This document shows, in pieces, positions 41,606-51,016 of a stretch of DNA of 64,000 nt. The DNA is from Kribbella aluminosa. GTDB taxonomy: Bacteria > Actinomycetota > Actinomycetes > Propionibacteriales > Kribbellaceae. The notes under the pieces were generated by a model, which was given only the letters and a program-made list of their open reading frames with translations, did no database searches and was not told the origin of the DNA. The position numbers were made by a program, and so were the translations under genes. The first letter of the stretch is position 1; every line of letters starts with the position of its first letter. The stretch is taken from NCBI RefSeq assembly GCF_017876295.1, contig NZ_JAGINT010000001.1, positions 372,001-436,000 of the forward strand, given 5' to 3'.

Positions 41606-44149
41606 ATGTTTGAACGATTTACGGACCGCGCCCGTCGGGTAGTCGTCCTGGCTCAGGAAGAGGCCAGGATGCTCAGCCACAACTACATCGGGACCGAGCA
41701 CATCCTGCTCGGCCTGATCCACGAGGGTGAGGGTGTCGCCGCCAAGGCTCTCGAGAGCCTGGGTATCTCGCTCGAGGCCGTTCGTTCCCAGGTCGAGGAG
41801 ATCATCGGCCAGGGGCAGCAGGCACCGAGCGGGCACATCCCGTTCACCCCCCGCGCCAAGAAGGTGCTGGAGCTCTCCCTGCGAGAGGCCTTGCAACTGG
41901 GCCACAACTACATCGGCACCGAGCACATCCTGCTCGGCCTCATCCGCGAGGGTGAGGGAGTCGCCGCGCAGGTCCTGGTCAAGCTCGGTGCGGACCTGAA
42001 CAAGGTCCGGCAGCAGGTCATCCAGCTGCTCAGCGGGTACCAGGGCAAGGAGACCACGGCGCCGGGAACCGGGACGCAGGGCGATGCCCCGAGCAGTTCC
42101 CTGGTGCTCGACCAGTTCGGCCGGAACTACACCCAGTCGGCCCGCGAGGCGAAGCTCGACCCGGTGATCGGCCGGGAGAGCGAGATCGAGCGGGTCATGC
42201 AGGTGCTGTCCCGCCGTACCAAGAACAACCCTGTCCTGATCGGTGAGCCGGGCGTCGGTAAGACCGCCATCGTGGAAGGTCTGGCCCAGCAGATCGTCCG
42301 CGGTGATGTCCCGGAGACGCTGAAGGACAAGCAGATCTACTCCCTCGACCTGGGCGCCCTGGTGGCCGGTTCGCGCTACCGCGGCGACTTCGAGGAACGC
42401 CTGAAGAAGGTGCTCAAGGAGATCCGCACCCGCGGCGACATCGTGCTGTTCATCGACGAGATCCACACCCTCGTCGGGGCCGGTGCGGCCGAGGGCGCGA
42501 TCGACGCGGCGAGCATCCTGAAGCCGATGCTGGCCCGCGGCGAGCTGCAGACGATCGGTGCCACCACCCTCGACGAGTACCGCAAGTACGTCGAGAAGGA
42601 CGCCGCGCTGGAGCGCCGGTTCCAGCCGATCCAGGTGGCCGAGCCCTCGATCGCACACACGATCGAGATCCTCAAGGGCCTCCGCGACCGGTACGAGGCG
42701 CACCACCGGGTGACGATCACCGACGCCGCGCTGGTGAACGCCGCGCAGATGGCCGACCGGTACATCTCCGACCGGTTCCTGCCGGACAAGGCGATCGACC
42801 TGATCGACGAGGCCGGGGCCCGGTTGCGGATCCGCCGGATGACGGCTCCGCCGGACCTGCGCGAGTTCGACGAGAAGATCGCGACGGTTCGCCGGGAGAA
42901 GGAGTCGGCGATCGACGCGCAGGACTTCGAGCGTGCCGCCCGGCTGCGGGACGACGAGAAGAAGCTGATCAACGCCAAGTCCGAGCGTGAGAAGCAGTGG
43001 AAGGCCGGCGACATGGACGTGGTCGCCGAGGTCGACGAGGAGCTGATCGCGGAGGTGCTCAGCACCGCGACCGGCATCCCGGTCTTCAAGCTGACCGAGG
43101 AGGAGTCCGCGCGGCTGCTGGACATGGAGAAGGAGCTGGCCAAGCGCTACATCGGCCAGACCGACGCGGTCAAGGCGCTGTCCCGCTCGATCCGGCGTAC
43201 CCGCGCCGGCCTGAAGGACCCGCGGCGACCGAGCGGCTCGTTCATCTTCGCCGGCCCGTCCGGTGTCGGTAAGACCGAGCTGTCCAAGGCGCTCACCGAG
43301 TTCCTGTTCGGCGACGAGAACGCGCTGATCAGCCTCGACATGTCGGAGTACTCGGAGAAGCACACGGCCTCCCGGCTGTTCGGCTCGCCTCCGGGGTACG
43401 TCGGCTACGAAGAGGGTGGCCAGCTGACCGAGAAGGTCCGCCGGAAGCCGTTCAGCGTGGTGCTGTTCGACGAGGTGGAGAAGGCCCACCCGGACATCTT
43501 CAACTCGCTGCTGCAGATCCTGGACGAGGGTCGGCTGACCGACGCCCAGGGCCGCGTGGTCGACTTCAAGAACACCGTCATCATCATGACCACCAACCTG
43601 GGCACCAAGGACATCGCGAAGTCCGTCCGCCCCGGCTTCCAGCGTGCGAACGACGAGGTCGGTACGTACGAGGCGATGAAGTCGAAGGTGACCGAGGAGC
43701 TGAAGCAGCACTTCCGTCCCGAGTTCCTGAACCGCGTCGACGAGATCGTCGTCTTCCACCAGCACACGATGGAAGACATCGTCAAGATCGTGGACCTGAT
43801 GGTGGCCCAGATCGAGCAGCGGCTGAAGGACAAGGACATGGGCATCGAGCTCACGCCGGCGGCGAAGGAACTCGCCGCGAAGCGCGGCTTCGACCCGGTC
43901 CTGGGTGCCCGCCCGTTGCGCCGCGCACTGCAGCGCGACATCGAGGACATCCTGGCCGAGAAGATCCTGTTCGGGGAACTGCGCCCCGGCCAGATCGTCC
44001 TGGTCGACGCCGCACCCGAAGGCACGGTCAACGCCGACGGCCTGGCCGAGTACTTCACCTTCACCGGCAACCAGAAGTCCTCGACCTCCGACCTGGAACT
44101 CACCGACCTGACCACAGGCGGCGGAACCTCCGGCGTACAGGACTCCTAA
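41606..44149 (+). CDS. clpC: ClpC AAA+ chaperone/unfoldase
   Basis: The 847-residue protein starts [20 protein letters not shown] and has two N-terminal Clp repeats ([15 protein letters not shown] and [15 protein letters not shown]), D1 Walker [10 protein letters not shown], the UVR/M-domain ([14 protein letters not shown]) and D2 Walker [11 protein letters not shown] with Walker [14 protein letters not shown]. It unfolds proteins and feeds them to ClpP in the cytoplasm and is essential in many actinobacteria. ATG 41606 is chosen; TTG 41600 would add two residues. A canonical 16-bp terminator follows. Confidence 0.98.
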   Translation: MFERFTDRARRVVVLAQEEARMLSHNYIGTEHILLGLIHEGEGVAAKALESLGISLEAVRSQVEEIIGQGQQAPSGHIPFTPRAKKVLELSLREALQLGHNYIGTEHILLGLIREGEGVAAQVLVKLGADLNKVRQQVIQLLSGYQGKETTAPGTGTQGDAPSSSLVLDQFGRNYTQSAREAKLDPVIGRESEIERVMQVLSRRTKNNPVLIGEPGVGKTAIVEGLAQQIVRGDVPETLKDKQIYSLDLGALVAGSRYRGDFEERLKKVLKEIRTRGDIVLFIDEIHTLVGAGAAEGAIDAASILKPMLARGELQTIGATTLDEYRKYVEKDAALERRFQPIQVAEPSIAHTIEILKGLRDRYEAHHRVTITDAALVNAAQMADRYISDRFLPDKAIDLIDEAGARLRIRRMTAPPDLREFDEKIATVRREKESAIDAQDFERAARLRDDEKKLINAKSEREKQWKAGDMDVVAEVDEELIAEVLSTATGIPVFKLTEEESARLLDMEKELAKRYIGQTDAVKALSRSIRRTRAGLKDPRRPSGSFIFAGPSGVGKTELSKALTEFLFGDENALISLDMSEYSEKHTASRLFGSPPGYVGYEEGGQLTEKVRRKPFSVVLFDEVEKAHPDIFNSLLQILDEGRLTDAQGRVVDFKNTVIIMTTNLGTKDIAKSVRPGFQRANDEVGTYEAMKSKVTEELKQHFRPEFLNRVDEIVVFHQHTMEDIVKIVDLMVAQIEQRLKDKDMGIELTPAAKELAAKRGFDPVLGARPLRRALQRDIEDILAEKILFGELRPGQIVLVDAAPEGTVNADGLAEYFTFTGNQKSSTSDLELTDLTTGGGTSGVQDS

Positions 44150-44173
44150 CCACAACCGAACACCAGCAGTCCC

Positions 44174-44216
44174 GGTCGCCGCAGCTCCTCCCAGGAGCTG
44201 CGGCGACCACCTTTTT
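44174..44216 (+). terminator. canonical intrinsic terminator of clpC
   Basis: There is a perfect 16-bp stem (44174-44189 with 44193-44208), a 3-nt loop and a CTTTTT tail at 44211-44216. Confidence 0.93.
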
Positions 44217-44513
44217 ATCGGGGTGGGGCGCCGGAGGGGAGTGGTCCAGGCCGGATCGGGTCTTGGCGGGTGGTCAGTACTGCGGTGGGGTTCGGCGTAC
44301 GGAAAGACACGCGTGATTTGCGCGGGGGCTACTGATTGGTCGTATCGTCCTGCGGAGCGTGATCATTCCGATGCAACCGCGACTCGCGCTCACCTCGGTA
44401 GCGATGGGAAGATCGCGCGACTGCTGATGAAGCAGTTACCTACCGCCTGTCTACCGCGTTGTAACCCTGTGACCACGCTGTTCGGACCCGGACTGTCGGA
44501 AAGGGGGCCGGTG
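44217..44513 (+). promoter_or_regulatory. leader/promoter region of the Scy-like gene
   Basis: About 300 bp without a convincing gene. It is open in the frame of the downstream coiled-coil gene, but codon bias is poor and no start fits. It holds scattered TANNNT boxes and the ribosome binding site AAGGGGG at 44501-44507, 6 nt before ATG 44514. No clear promoter pair could be chosen. Confidence 0.3.
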
Positions 44514-46745
44514 ATGGAATCATCTCGTCGCATGGACGCTCCGCGTCTGCCGCTGACCCAGGAACCGGTCGCCGACACCGGTTCTTTTGGCGTGCGGCAG
44601 GCGGGCGGGGTGCTCGAACGGGCCCAGCGGATCGCCGACACGCTCCGCGAGCAGGCCGAGCACGAGAACGACGTCGCCCGCGACGAGGCGAGCCGGATCC
44701 GGGCCGCGAACGAGCGGCTGAAGGCCGACGCCAGCGCCGCCGCGAAGAAGCTCCGCGCGGACGCCATGACCGCCGCCCAGCGGGTCCTGAACGACGCCGA
44801 GCGGGCCGCCGAGCAGCTCCGCACCGAGTCCGAGTCCGACGCCGCCCGAGTCCGCTCCGAGGCCACAGAAGCCGCCGCAAGGCTCCGCGCCGAGTCCACC
44901 GCCGAGGCCGACCGAGTACGGTCCGAGGCCGCCGGCACGGCCGCGCAACTGCGAGCCGAGTCCACCGCCGAGGCCGAGCGGGTACGGCGGGATGCTGCCG
45001 CTGCGGCCGAGCAGCTGACCTCCGAATCCACGGCCGAGGCAGAGCGCGTCCGCTCCGAGGCCGCGTCCGTCGCGGAGCGCATGACGGCCGAGGCCGAGCT
45101 CGCAGCCGAACGACTGCGAACCGAGAGCGAAGCCGCCGCCGCAGCACTGACCTCCGAGAGTGAAGCTGCAGCCGCAGCCCTGAAGTCCGGCAGCGAAGCC
45201 GCAGCGGCAACCCTGACCGCTGAGAGCGAAGCGGCGGCCGCGGCAGTGAAGGCCGAGAGCGAAGCCGCGGCGGCGGCGTTGAAGCACCAGAGCGAAGCCG
45301 CGGCGGCGGCGCTGAAGGAGAAGAGTGAGGCTGAGGCCGCCGCGCTGACGGCGGCGAGCGAGGCGGCTGCCGAGCAGTTGCGGGCCGAGTCGCAGGCGGC
45401 GGCGGATCGCCGGATCGCGGAAGCGGAGATCGCGGCCGAGCGGGTGAAGGACGAGGCCGACGAGCTGCTCGAGGACGCGCGGATGGCGCGCGAGTCGGCG
45501 CAGGCCGCCGTCGAGCGGGCCGGCAAGGAAGCACAGCAGCTGGTCGCCGACGCGGGCGAGCAGGCCGCGCTGGTGTCACAGGCCGCCGTACGCAACGAGG
45601 CCGATCTGATCGCACGCGCCGAGTCCGAGGCGAGCGAGCTCCGGGCCGCGGTCGAGCGCGAGGTCGAGACCGCCCGGGAGAAGTCCCGCGTCGAGATCGC
45701 CGAGGCACATGCCGAGATCGAGCGGCTGCGCGGGGAGAACCGTACCGAGCTGGAGCGCCGGACGGCGGAGCTCGAGGAGACCGAACGCGCCAAGCTGGCC
45801 GCGATCAAGCTGGAGATCGACAAGCTCCGGGCCGAGGCGGTCGCGGAGATCGCCGAGCGCAAGGCCCAGACCGAGGCCGGCAACGAGCGGCTGATGGCGG
45901 ACGCCCGCGCTCAGGCCAAGCTGGTGGTCGACTCGATCGAGGCGGACCGCCGGGCGGCGACGGGTGAGGCGCAGCGGATCGTCGACGAGGCGAACCAGAC
46001 GGCCGAGGCCGCCCTCGCGGAGGCCGAGAAGCAGACGCTGTGGAGCAGGCAGACCGTCGACGGCCTGATCGCCGCCGCGGAGACCGAGGCGCAGTCGATC
46101 CGCGACCGGGCCGCCGCCGACGCGACCGAGCTGCTGAAGCAGAAGCGCGCACACCTGCGCCGCGTCGTGGGCCGCTCGACGAGCCGGCTGAAGCAGACCC
46201 AGGAGACGATCGCCAAGGAGAACGCGGAGCTCACCCAGCTCGCCGAGACCACGCTGTACTCGGCCGGTGAGCGGGCCGAGGCGATGGTGGCGGAGGCCGA
46301 GAAGCACGCCGCGAAGGTCACCGCCCAGGCGCAGACCCGGGCGGACCGGCTGAAGACCACCGCCGCCGAAGACGCCCGGGAGATCATCGAGCGGGCGAAC
46401 CGCCGCGAGGCCGAGGCCGAGGCGAGTACCCAGGTACTGCGGGAGCGCGCCGCGAACGACCTGTCCGAGGCGCAGCGCCAGTCGCACGAGCTGATCCGCA
46501 AGTCCCGCGCCGAGGCCCAGCAGATCGAGGCCATGGCCCGCGAACACTCCGACGACCTGCGAGCGCAGGCCCGCAAACTTCTCGCCGACGCCGAGGCGAG
46601 GGTCGCGGCGTTGAACCAGCGCCGTGATGAGATCACCAAGGAGCTCACCCAGCTTTCGGGTGTGATCGAGGCACTCGCTGTACCGGGGTTCCGCCCAGGT
46701 GGTGGAATGTCCTCCAGTGAGGGTTCCACGGGGGAATCAGGATGA
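44514..46745 (+). CDS. long coiled-coil protein, Scy-like polar cytoskeletal element
   Basis: The 743-residue protein is almost entirely Ala/Glu/Arg-rich coiled coil. Residues 112-199 are four 22-residue repeats, and residues 200-298 are nine 11-residue repeats built on ESEAAAAALxx. Together this makes 17 consecutive hendecads, which favour a straight, slightly right-handed coil. The C-terminus (RRDEITKELTQLSGVIEAL) resembles that of Streptomyces Scy, and the next gene is a FilP homologue, as for scy-filP. Scy scaffolds the tip-organising centre for polar growth with DivIVA. The product is much shorter than S. coelicolor Scy. ATG 44514 is used; ATG 44532 is an alternative. Confidence 0.7.
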   Translation: MESSRRMDAPRLPLTQEPVADTGSFGVRQAGGVLERAQRIADTLREQAEHENDVARDEASRIRAANERLKADASAAAKKLRADAMTAAQRVLNDAERAAEQLRTESESDAARVRSEATEAAARLRAESTAEADRVRSEAAGTAAQLRAESTAEAERVRRDAAAAAEQLTSESTAEAERVRSEAASVAERMTAEAELAAERLRTESEAAAAALTSESEAAAAALKSGSEAAAATLTAESEAAAAAVKAESEAAAAALKHQSEAAAAALKEKSEAEAAALTAASEAAAEQLRAESQAAADRRIAEAEIAAERVKDEADELLEDARMARESAQAAVERAGKEAQQLVADAGEQAALVSQAAVRNEADLIARAESEASELRAAVEREVETAREKSRVEIAEAHAEIERLRGENRTELERRTAELEETERAKLAAIKLEIDKLRAEAVAEIAERKAQTEAGNERLMADARAQAKLVVDSIEADRRAATGEAQRIVDEANQTAEAALAEAEKQTLWSRQTVDGLIAAAETEAQSIRDRAAADATELLKQKRAHLRRVVGRSTSRLKQTQETIAKENAELTQLAETTLYSAGERAEAMVAEAEKHAAKVTAQAQTRADRLKTTAAEDAREIIERANRREAEAEASTQVLRERAANDLSEAQRQSHELIRKSRAEAQQIEAMAREHSDDLRAQARKLLADAEARVAALNQRRDEITKELTQLSGVIEALAVPGFRPGGGMSSSEGSTGESG
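44847..45407 (+). repeat. in-register hendecad coding repeats (4 x 66 bp, 9 x 33 bp)
   Basis: The DNA is a tandem array in which 66-bp units (44847-45110) give way to 33-bp units (45111-45407), all in frame. The units have diverged at the codon level but keep the 11-residue period without interruption. Confidence 0.75.
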
Positions 46746-46764
46746 GGACGTGACAGTCAGATCC

Positions 46765-46777
46765 TTGTCAGTGACAA
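46765..46777. promoter_or_regulatory. perfect 13-bp palindrome upstream of the FilP-like gene
   Basis: TTGTCAGTGACAA (6-bp arms, one central base) lies 41 bp before the ATG of the FilP-like gene. It may be an operator or chance. Confidence 0.3.
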
Positions 46778-46817
46778 TGTGTGATCCACCCACCCATCGA
46801 AGTGAGCATCGGAAAAC

Positions 46818-47768
46818 ATGAGCAGTGAAAGCCCAACCCCGTTCCGTACCGTTCTGCGTGGCTACGAGCCTGCCCAGGTGGATCAGCACATCCGTGAGCT
46901 GACCACCTCCCTGACCGCGTTGCAGCAGCAGTCCGAGCAGCTGCAGCGGCACGTCCAGGAGCTGCAGTCCCGCACGGACGCTGCGGAGGCGGCCGTCATC
47001 TCCGCCCAGGAGGACTCCAAGGACCGCGCGCCGACGTTCACCGAGTTCGGTGAGCGGGTGGCGAAGATCCTGTCGCTGGCCGACGACGAGGCCCGTGACC
47101 TGGTGACCCGCGCCCGCACCGACGCGGAGGCGATTGTCGCCGACGGTGAGGCGCACGCGAAGAAGGTCCGCAAGGAGGCCGAGCAGTACTCCCTGGACTG
47201 GAAGAGCGAGGTCGACGCCGAGGCCGCCCGGATCCTCGAAGAGGCCCGGACCCAGGCCGACGACATGCGTGACGAGGCCGAGCGCGACGCCACCGCGCGG
47301 CGCAGCGAGGCCCAGGCGCTGTACGAGCAGGAGCGGGCCAAGTCCGCCCAGGCCGCGGCCGCCTTCGAGACCACCCTGGCCGAGCGCCGGGGCAAGGTCG
47401 AGCAGGAGTTCGCCGCCCGTACCGCGCTGGCCGAGCAGCAGCTGGCCGCCGTCACCGACCGCGCCGCACAGGTGCAGCGGGAGGCCGACCGGTCGCGTTC
47501 CGAGGCCGAGCGGTTGTCCCAGCAGCAGCTGGCCGACGCGAACCGTCAGGCCCAGGAGATCGTCGCGGCCGCGAAGGACAAGTCCGAGCGGATCCGCGCC
47601 GAGTCCGAGCGTGAGCTCGCCGCGGCGACGCAGCGCCGGGACAGCATCAACGCGCAGCTGACCAACGTCCGCCAGATGCTGGCGACGCTGTCCGGCCAGC
47701 CGGCGATGCCGCTCGACCTGCTCGCCGACAACGGCGAGGACGCCACCACCGGCAGCAAGAAGAACTGA
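46818..47768 (+). CDS. FilP-like intermediate-filament-type coiled-coil protein
   Basis: The 316-residue protein begins with a DivIVA-like N-terminal segment (FRTVLRGYEPAQVDQHIREL), followed by continuous coiled coil and ending with RDSINAQLTNVRQMLATLSG. This is collinear in length and motifs with Streptomyces FilP (about 310 residues), a filament-forming protein behind growing tips that stiffens hyphae and binds DivIVA. The pairing with the upstream Scy-like gene is conserved with Streptomyces. It sits 72 bp after that gene and is followed by a strong terminator, so the two are likely an operon. Confidence 0.8.
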   Translation: MSSESPTPFRTVLRGYEPAQVDQHIRELTTSLTALQQQSEQLQRHVQELQSRTDAAEAAVISAQEDSKDRAPTFTEFGERVAKILSLADDEARDLVTRARTDAEAIVADGEAHAKKVRKEAEQYSLDWKSEVDAEAARILEEARTQADDMRDEAERDATARRSEAQALYEQERAKSAQAAAAFETTLAERRGKVEQEFAARTALAEQQLAAVTDRAAQVQREADRSRSEAERLSQQQLADANRQAQEIVAAAKDKSERIRAESERELAAATQRRDSINAQLTNVRQMLATLSGQPAMPLDLLADNGEDATTGSKKN

Positions 47769-47783
47769 ATCACCAACCCCGTG

Positions 47784-47818
47784 AGAAGCCGGCTCGACCC
47801 CTCGAGCCGGCTTCTTGG
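47784..47818 (+). terminator. intrinsic terminator after the FilP-like gene
   Basis: There is a perfect 14-bp stem (47784-47797 with 47802-47815), a 4-nt loop and a short T-containing tail. Confidence 0.85.
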
Positions 47819-47896
47819 TTGCTGAACCTCCCCGAGGCCGCCGACGACACGCGAGGCGCCCGGGGTCGAGGTGTTTACGCAGTACCGGCGGGTCGG

Positions 47897-48787
47897 TCAG
47901 CCGGGGAGGCGGTAGCGGGCGTTCGCGAGGGGTTCGACCAGGCCGTCGGCGACGAGGCCGTCCAGGGCGCGTTCGCGTTGCCGGGCGTGCGGCCAGGTGG
48001 TGTCGAGGGTGGATTTGGGGACGGGCGTGGTGGCGGCGCGGAGGACCGCGAGGAGGCGGCCGCGGGCTTGGCGGTCGGTGCCTTCGTAGGTTTGGCCGCG
48101 GCGTGGTGGGCCGTCGTACGGCGGGCTGCCGGCCAGGACCCAGGCGCAGTCGGAGCGGATGGGGCAGTCGGCGCAGTTCGGCGTACGGGCGGTGCAGATC
48201 AGGGCGCCCAGCTCCATCGACGCGACTGCCCAGCGGGCTGCGGTGGTTTCGTCGGTGGGGAGGGCGCTGACGGCCAGGCGCTGGTCGGCCACGGTGGGGG
48301 AGATGGTGGGTTGCGCGACGCCGGTGAGCGAGCGGGCGAGGACGCGGCGGACGTTGGTGTCGACGACCGCGTGGCGCTGACCGAAGGCGAACGACGCGAT
48401 CGCGGCGGCTGTGTAGGTCCCGACCCCGGGCAGCGCCAGCAGGGCGGCGTGGTCGTCGGGGACCTCCCCGCCGTGCCGGTCCACGATCGCCTGAGCGGCC
48501 GCGTGAAGCCGTAGGGCGCGCCGGGGGTACCCGAGCCGGTCCCAGGCCCGCACAGCCTCACCAGGGGCCTCTGCGGCCAGGTCAGCCGGTGTGGGCCACC
48601 GCTCCAGCCAGCGCTGGTACGCCGGGAGCACCCGATTCACCGGCGTCTGCTGCAGCATGAACTCGCTGACCATCACCGCCCACGCCCCAGCGCCAGGCTC
48701 CCGCCACGGCAACACCCGCTTGTTGGCGTCGTACCAGGTCAGAACCGGGTTGTGAAGAGCTGACGGCGAGCCTGAGTGGTCCAGCAC
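47897..48787 (-). CDS. mutY: A/G-specific adenine glycosylase
   Basis: MutY removes adenine mispaired with 8-oxoguanine. The 296-residue protein shows the catalytic Glu segment SEFMLQQTPV, the helix-hairpin-helix LPGVGTYTAAAI, VDTNVRRVLAR with the catalytic Asp, and the 4Fe-4S cluster Cys pattern C-x6-C-x2-C-x5-C in ICTARTPNCADCPIRSDCAW. It lacks the long NUDIX-like C-terminal domain, as in other actinobacterial MutY. GTG 48787 is chosen because TAATAT lies 7 nt upstream on this strand; longer frames run into the divergent gene. Confidence 0.95.
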   Translation of the reverse strand: MLDHSGSPSALHNPVLTWYDANKRVLPWREPGAGAWAVMVSEFMLQQTPVNRVLPAYQRWLERWPTPADLAAEAPGEAVRAWDRLGYPRRALRLHAAAQAIVDRHGGEVPDDHAALLALPGVGTYTAAAIASFAFGQRHAVVDTNVRRVLARSLTGVAQPTISPTVADQRLAVSALPTDETTAARWAVASMELGALICTARTPNCADCPIRSDCAWVLAGSPPYDGPPRRGQTYEGTDRQARGRLLAVLRAATTPVPKSTLDTTWPHARQRERALDGLVADGLVEPLANARYRLPG

Positions 48788-48794
48788 GGTGTCG

Positions 48795-48804
48795 ATATTA
48801 GAGT
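48795..48804. promoter_or_regulatory. overlapping divergent -10 boxes (mutY and secreted protein gene)
   Basis: On the minus strand TAATAT (48795-48800) lies 7 nt before the mutY GTG. On the plus strand TAGAGT (48799-48804) lies 7 nt before ATG 48812. The two boxes share two base pairs, forming a compact bidirectional promoter. Confidence 0.6.
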
Positions 48805-48811
48805 GCGCTTC

Positions 48812-49492
48812 ATGAGCAGTCTGCTCCGTCCGGTCGGGCACCTGCCTGCCAGCGTGTACTGGTTCCGGCGGGGACTCGTGCTCGCGGTCGTTGTGGTCCT
48901 GATCGTCGTGATCTCGAACCTGTTCGGCGGGGGTGGCGACGGCCAGAACGCGGCCGCCTCGGATCCGCAGCCGAAGTCGACGACCGCGCCGCCGGCCTCG
49001 GCCCCCAGTACGACGCCGACCACCGCGGTGTCCTCGAAGCCGACCAGGACACCGACCGAGTCGCCGACGCCGAGCCCTGATCAGACGAAGACCACTCCGC
49101 CGACCGACCTGCCGTGCAAGGGATCGGACCTGAACCTCGCCGCGCTGCCGGCGAACCGGAAGATCGTCTCCGGCTCGATGCTGAACTTCGTCATCCAGCT
49201 CACCCCGGCCGGCGACGGCTGCAAGGCGACCGTCGGCGGCGACCACTTGACCGTCACGGTGATGTCCGGCACGGACCTGATCTGGAGCACCACACAGTGC
49301 GGTAAGGCGATCCAGAACGCCACCCTCGTCGTTGCCAAGGGCAAGCAGTCGGCGGTCACGGTGCCCTGGGACGGACACCGGTCCAGGCCTGGCTGTCTTC
49401 CGGGTCAACCGGTGGCCAAGCCTGGAACCTATGTCGTCAAGGCCGAGTACGACGGCCGCCTGTCGGGCGCCCAGGCCTTCCAGGTCGTCTGA
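48812..49492 (+). CDS. membrane-anchored extracytoplasmic protein of unknown function
   Basis: The 226-residue protein has one N-terminal membrane helix (GLVLAVVVVLIVVISNLF), a Ser/Thr/Pro-rich linker of about 65 residues and a compact beta-rich C-terminal domain with four Cys (CKGSDL, GDGCKATV, TTQCGK, RPGCLPGQ) that could form disulphides outside the cell. No enzymatic motif is visible. Proteins of this shape lie beside mutY/disA in related actinobacteria. ATG 48812 is supported by TAGAGT 7 nt upstream. Its stop is adjacent to that of the convergent MFS gene. Confidence 0.7.
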   Translation: MSSLLRPVGHLPASVYWFRRGLVLAVVVVLIVVISNLFGGGGDGQNAAASDPQPKSTTAPPASAPSTTPTTAVSSKPTRTPTESPTPSPDQTKTTPPTDLPCKGSDLNLAALPANRKIVSGSMLNFVIQLTPAGDGCKATVGGDHLTVTVMSGTDLIWSTTQCGKAIQNATLVVAKGKQSAVTVPWDGHRSRPGCLPGQPVAKPGTYVVKAEYDGRLSGAQAFQVV

Positions 49493-51016
49493 TCAGCTCG
49501 CCTCGGCCGGTTCCGAGGCGGCGGTCGGCTGCTTCTGCAGGTGGCTCGGTGCCACGAACAGCAGCGCCGCGACCAGCCCGATCAGCAGCACCAGCGCGGG
49601 CAGCACCAGCGACTGCGCCATCGAGTCGCTGAATCCCTGCCGTACGATCGCCGGCAGTCTGCCGCTGGAGAAGCCTGCCCCCGACGCACCGCCGCTCATC
49701 CCGGGCAGGTTGTGTGCCAGCCGCGACTCCATCAGTACGGCGATGCTCGCGCTGCCCAGCACCGCGCCGACCTGCCGAGTCGTGTTGTAGACGCCGGCGC
49801 CCGCCCCGGCCTGGTGCATCGGGAGGTTCCGGGTGGCCGTCGTACCGAGCGGTGCCCACATGAAGCCGTTCGCGACACCGAGCAGTGCGATCGGCAGCAG
49901 CAGTTGCCAGATCGGTACGTCGGGCTCGATCACCTGGCTCATCCAGAACATCGACCCCGCGCAGCACGCCAGCCCGAACCCGGCGATGAACCGCGGCGGC
50001 GTCCGGTCCACCAGCCGGCCGACGAACGGCGCCAGCGCGCCGGAGATGACCGCCATCGGGACCAGCAGCAGTGCCGACCGGGTCGGAGACAGACCGCGGA
50101 CGGCCTGCGCCCAGAGCATTAGCGGGAACGCCATCGCGGTGATCGCGAACCCGACCGTGGTGATCGCGACGTTCGCCAGCGAGAAGTTCCGGTCCTTGAA
50201 CAACCCCAGCGGCAGCAGCGGCTCGCCCTTGTTCCTGGCCTGCCAGATCACGAAGGCCGCGAGTACGACGACACCGGCGATGATCAGCCCCCACACCGAG
50301 ATCGGGCCGGTGATCTTGCCCCAGTGGTACTTCTGCCCCTCCTGGATCCCGAACACCAGCAGGAACAACCCGGCCGCGCTCAGCACGACGCCGATCAGGT
50401 CGAACTTGTGCTCGTGGGTCGGCAGGTCCGGCACCAGCCGCAGCGCCAGGAAGAAGCCGACCACGCCGACCGGGGCGTTGATGAAGAAGATCCACTGCCA
50501 GCCGAGCCCGTCGACCAGTACGCCGCCGAGGATCGGGCCGACCAGCGTCGCCACGCCGGCGGTCGCGCCCCACAGGCTCATCGCCCGGCCGCGCTGGTTC
50601 GGCGGGAAGATCCGGGTGATGACGGCCATCGTCTGCGGCGTCATCATCGAGGCGCCGAGGCCCTGGAACACCCGGGCCACGATCAGCATCTCGATCGAGT
50701 TGGTCAGCCCGCACCACACCGACGCGAGCGTGAACACCGCCAGCCCGGTCAGGTACAGCTTCTTCGGTCCGATCCGGTCGCCGAGACGCCCGGTGATCAG
50801 CAGCGGTACGGCGTACGCGAGCAGGTACGCGCTGGTCACCCAGACCACCGTGCCGACGTCGGACCCGAGGTCCTTGAGGATCGCCGGGGTGGCGACCGAG
50901 ACGATGGTCGAGTCGACCAGGATCATGAAGAAGCCGAGGACGAGCGCCCACAACGCCGGCCACGGCCGGATCTCCGGCCTCACCCGGTCGTGCTGGGAGT
51001 CTTGCGGGATAGCCAT
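49493..51016 (-). CDS. DHA2-family (EmrB/QacA-type, 14 TM) MFS drug transporter
   Basis: The 507-residue protein has about 14 membrane helices and the DHA2 signatures: LVDSTIVSVATPAI in helix 1, motif A region GRLGDRIGPKKLYL, and GRAMSLWGATAGVATLVGPILGG (core residues GPxLGG, motif C) in helix 5. Such antiporters expel drugs using the proton gradient. Its start lies 37 bp inside the end of the upstream padR gene, so the two are one operon. The substrate is unknown. Confidence 0.92.
   Translation of the reverse strand: MAIPQDSQHDRVRPEIRPWPALWALVLGFFMILVDSTIVSVATPAILKDLGSDVGTVVWVTSAYLLAYAVPLLITGRLGDRIGPKKLYLTGLAVFTLASVWCGLTNSIEMLIVARVFQGLGASMMTPQTMAVITRIFPPNQRGRAMSLWGATAGVATLVGPILGGVLVDGLGWQWIFFINAPVGVVGFFLALRLVPDLPTHEHKFDLIGVVLSAAGLFLLVFGIQEGQKYHWGKITGPISVWGLIIAGVVVLAAFVIWQARNKGEPLLPLGLFKDRNFSLANVAITTVGFAITAMAFPLMLWAQAVRGLSPTRSALLLVPMAVISGALAPFVGRLVDRTPPRFIAGFGLACCAGSMFWMSQVIEPDVPIWQLLLPIALLGVANGFMWAPLGTTATRNLPMHQAGAGAGVYNTTRQVGAVLGSASIAVLMESRLAHNLPGMSGGASGAGFSSGRLPAIVRQGFSDSMAQSLVLPALVLLIGLVAALLFVAPSHLQKQPTAASEPAEAS

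Noticed and set aside
44223..44513. 5' extension of the Scy-like gene
   Set aside because: The frame is open from 44223 but codon bias and composition are unlike the downstream coiled coil, and it starts inside the clpC terminator flank. ATG 44514 has a good ribosome binding site.
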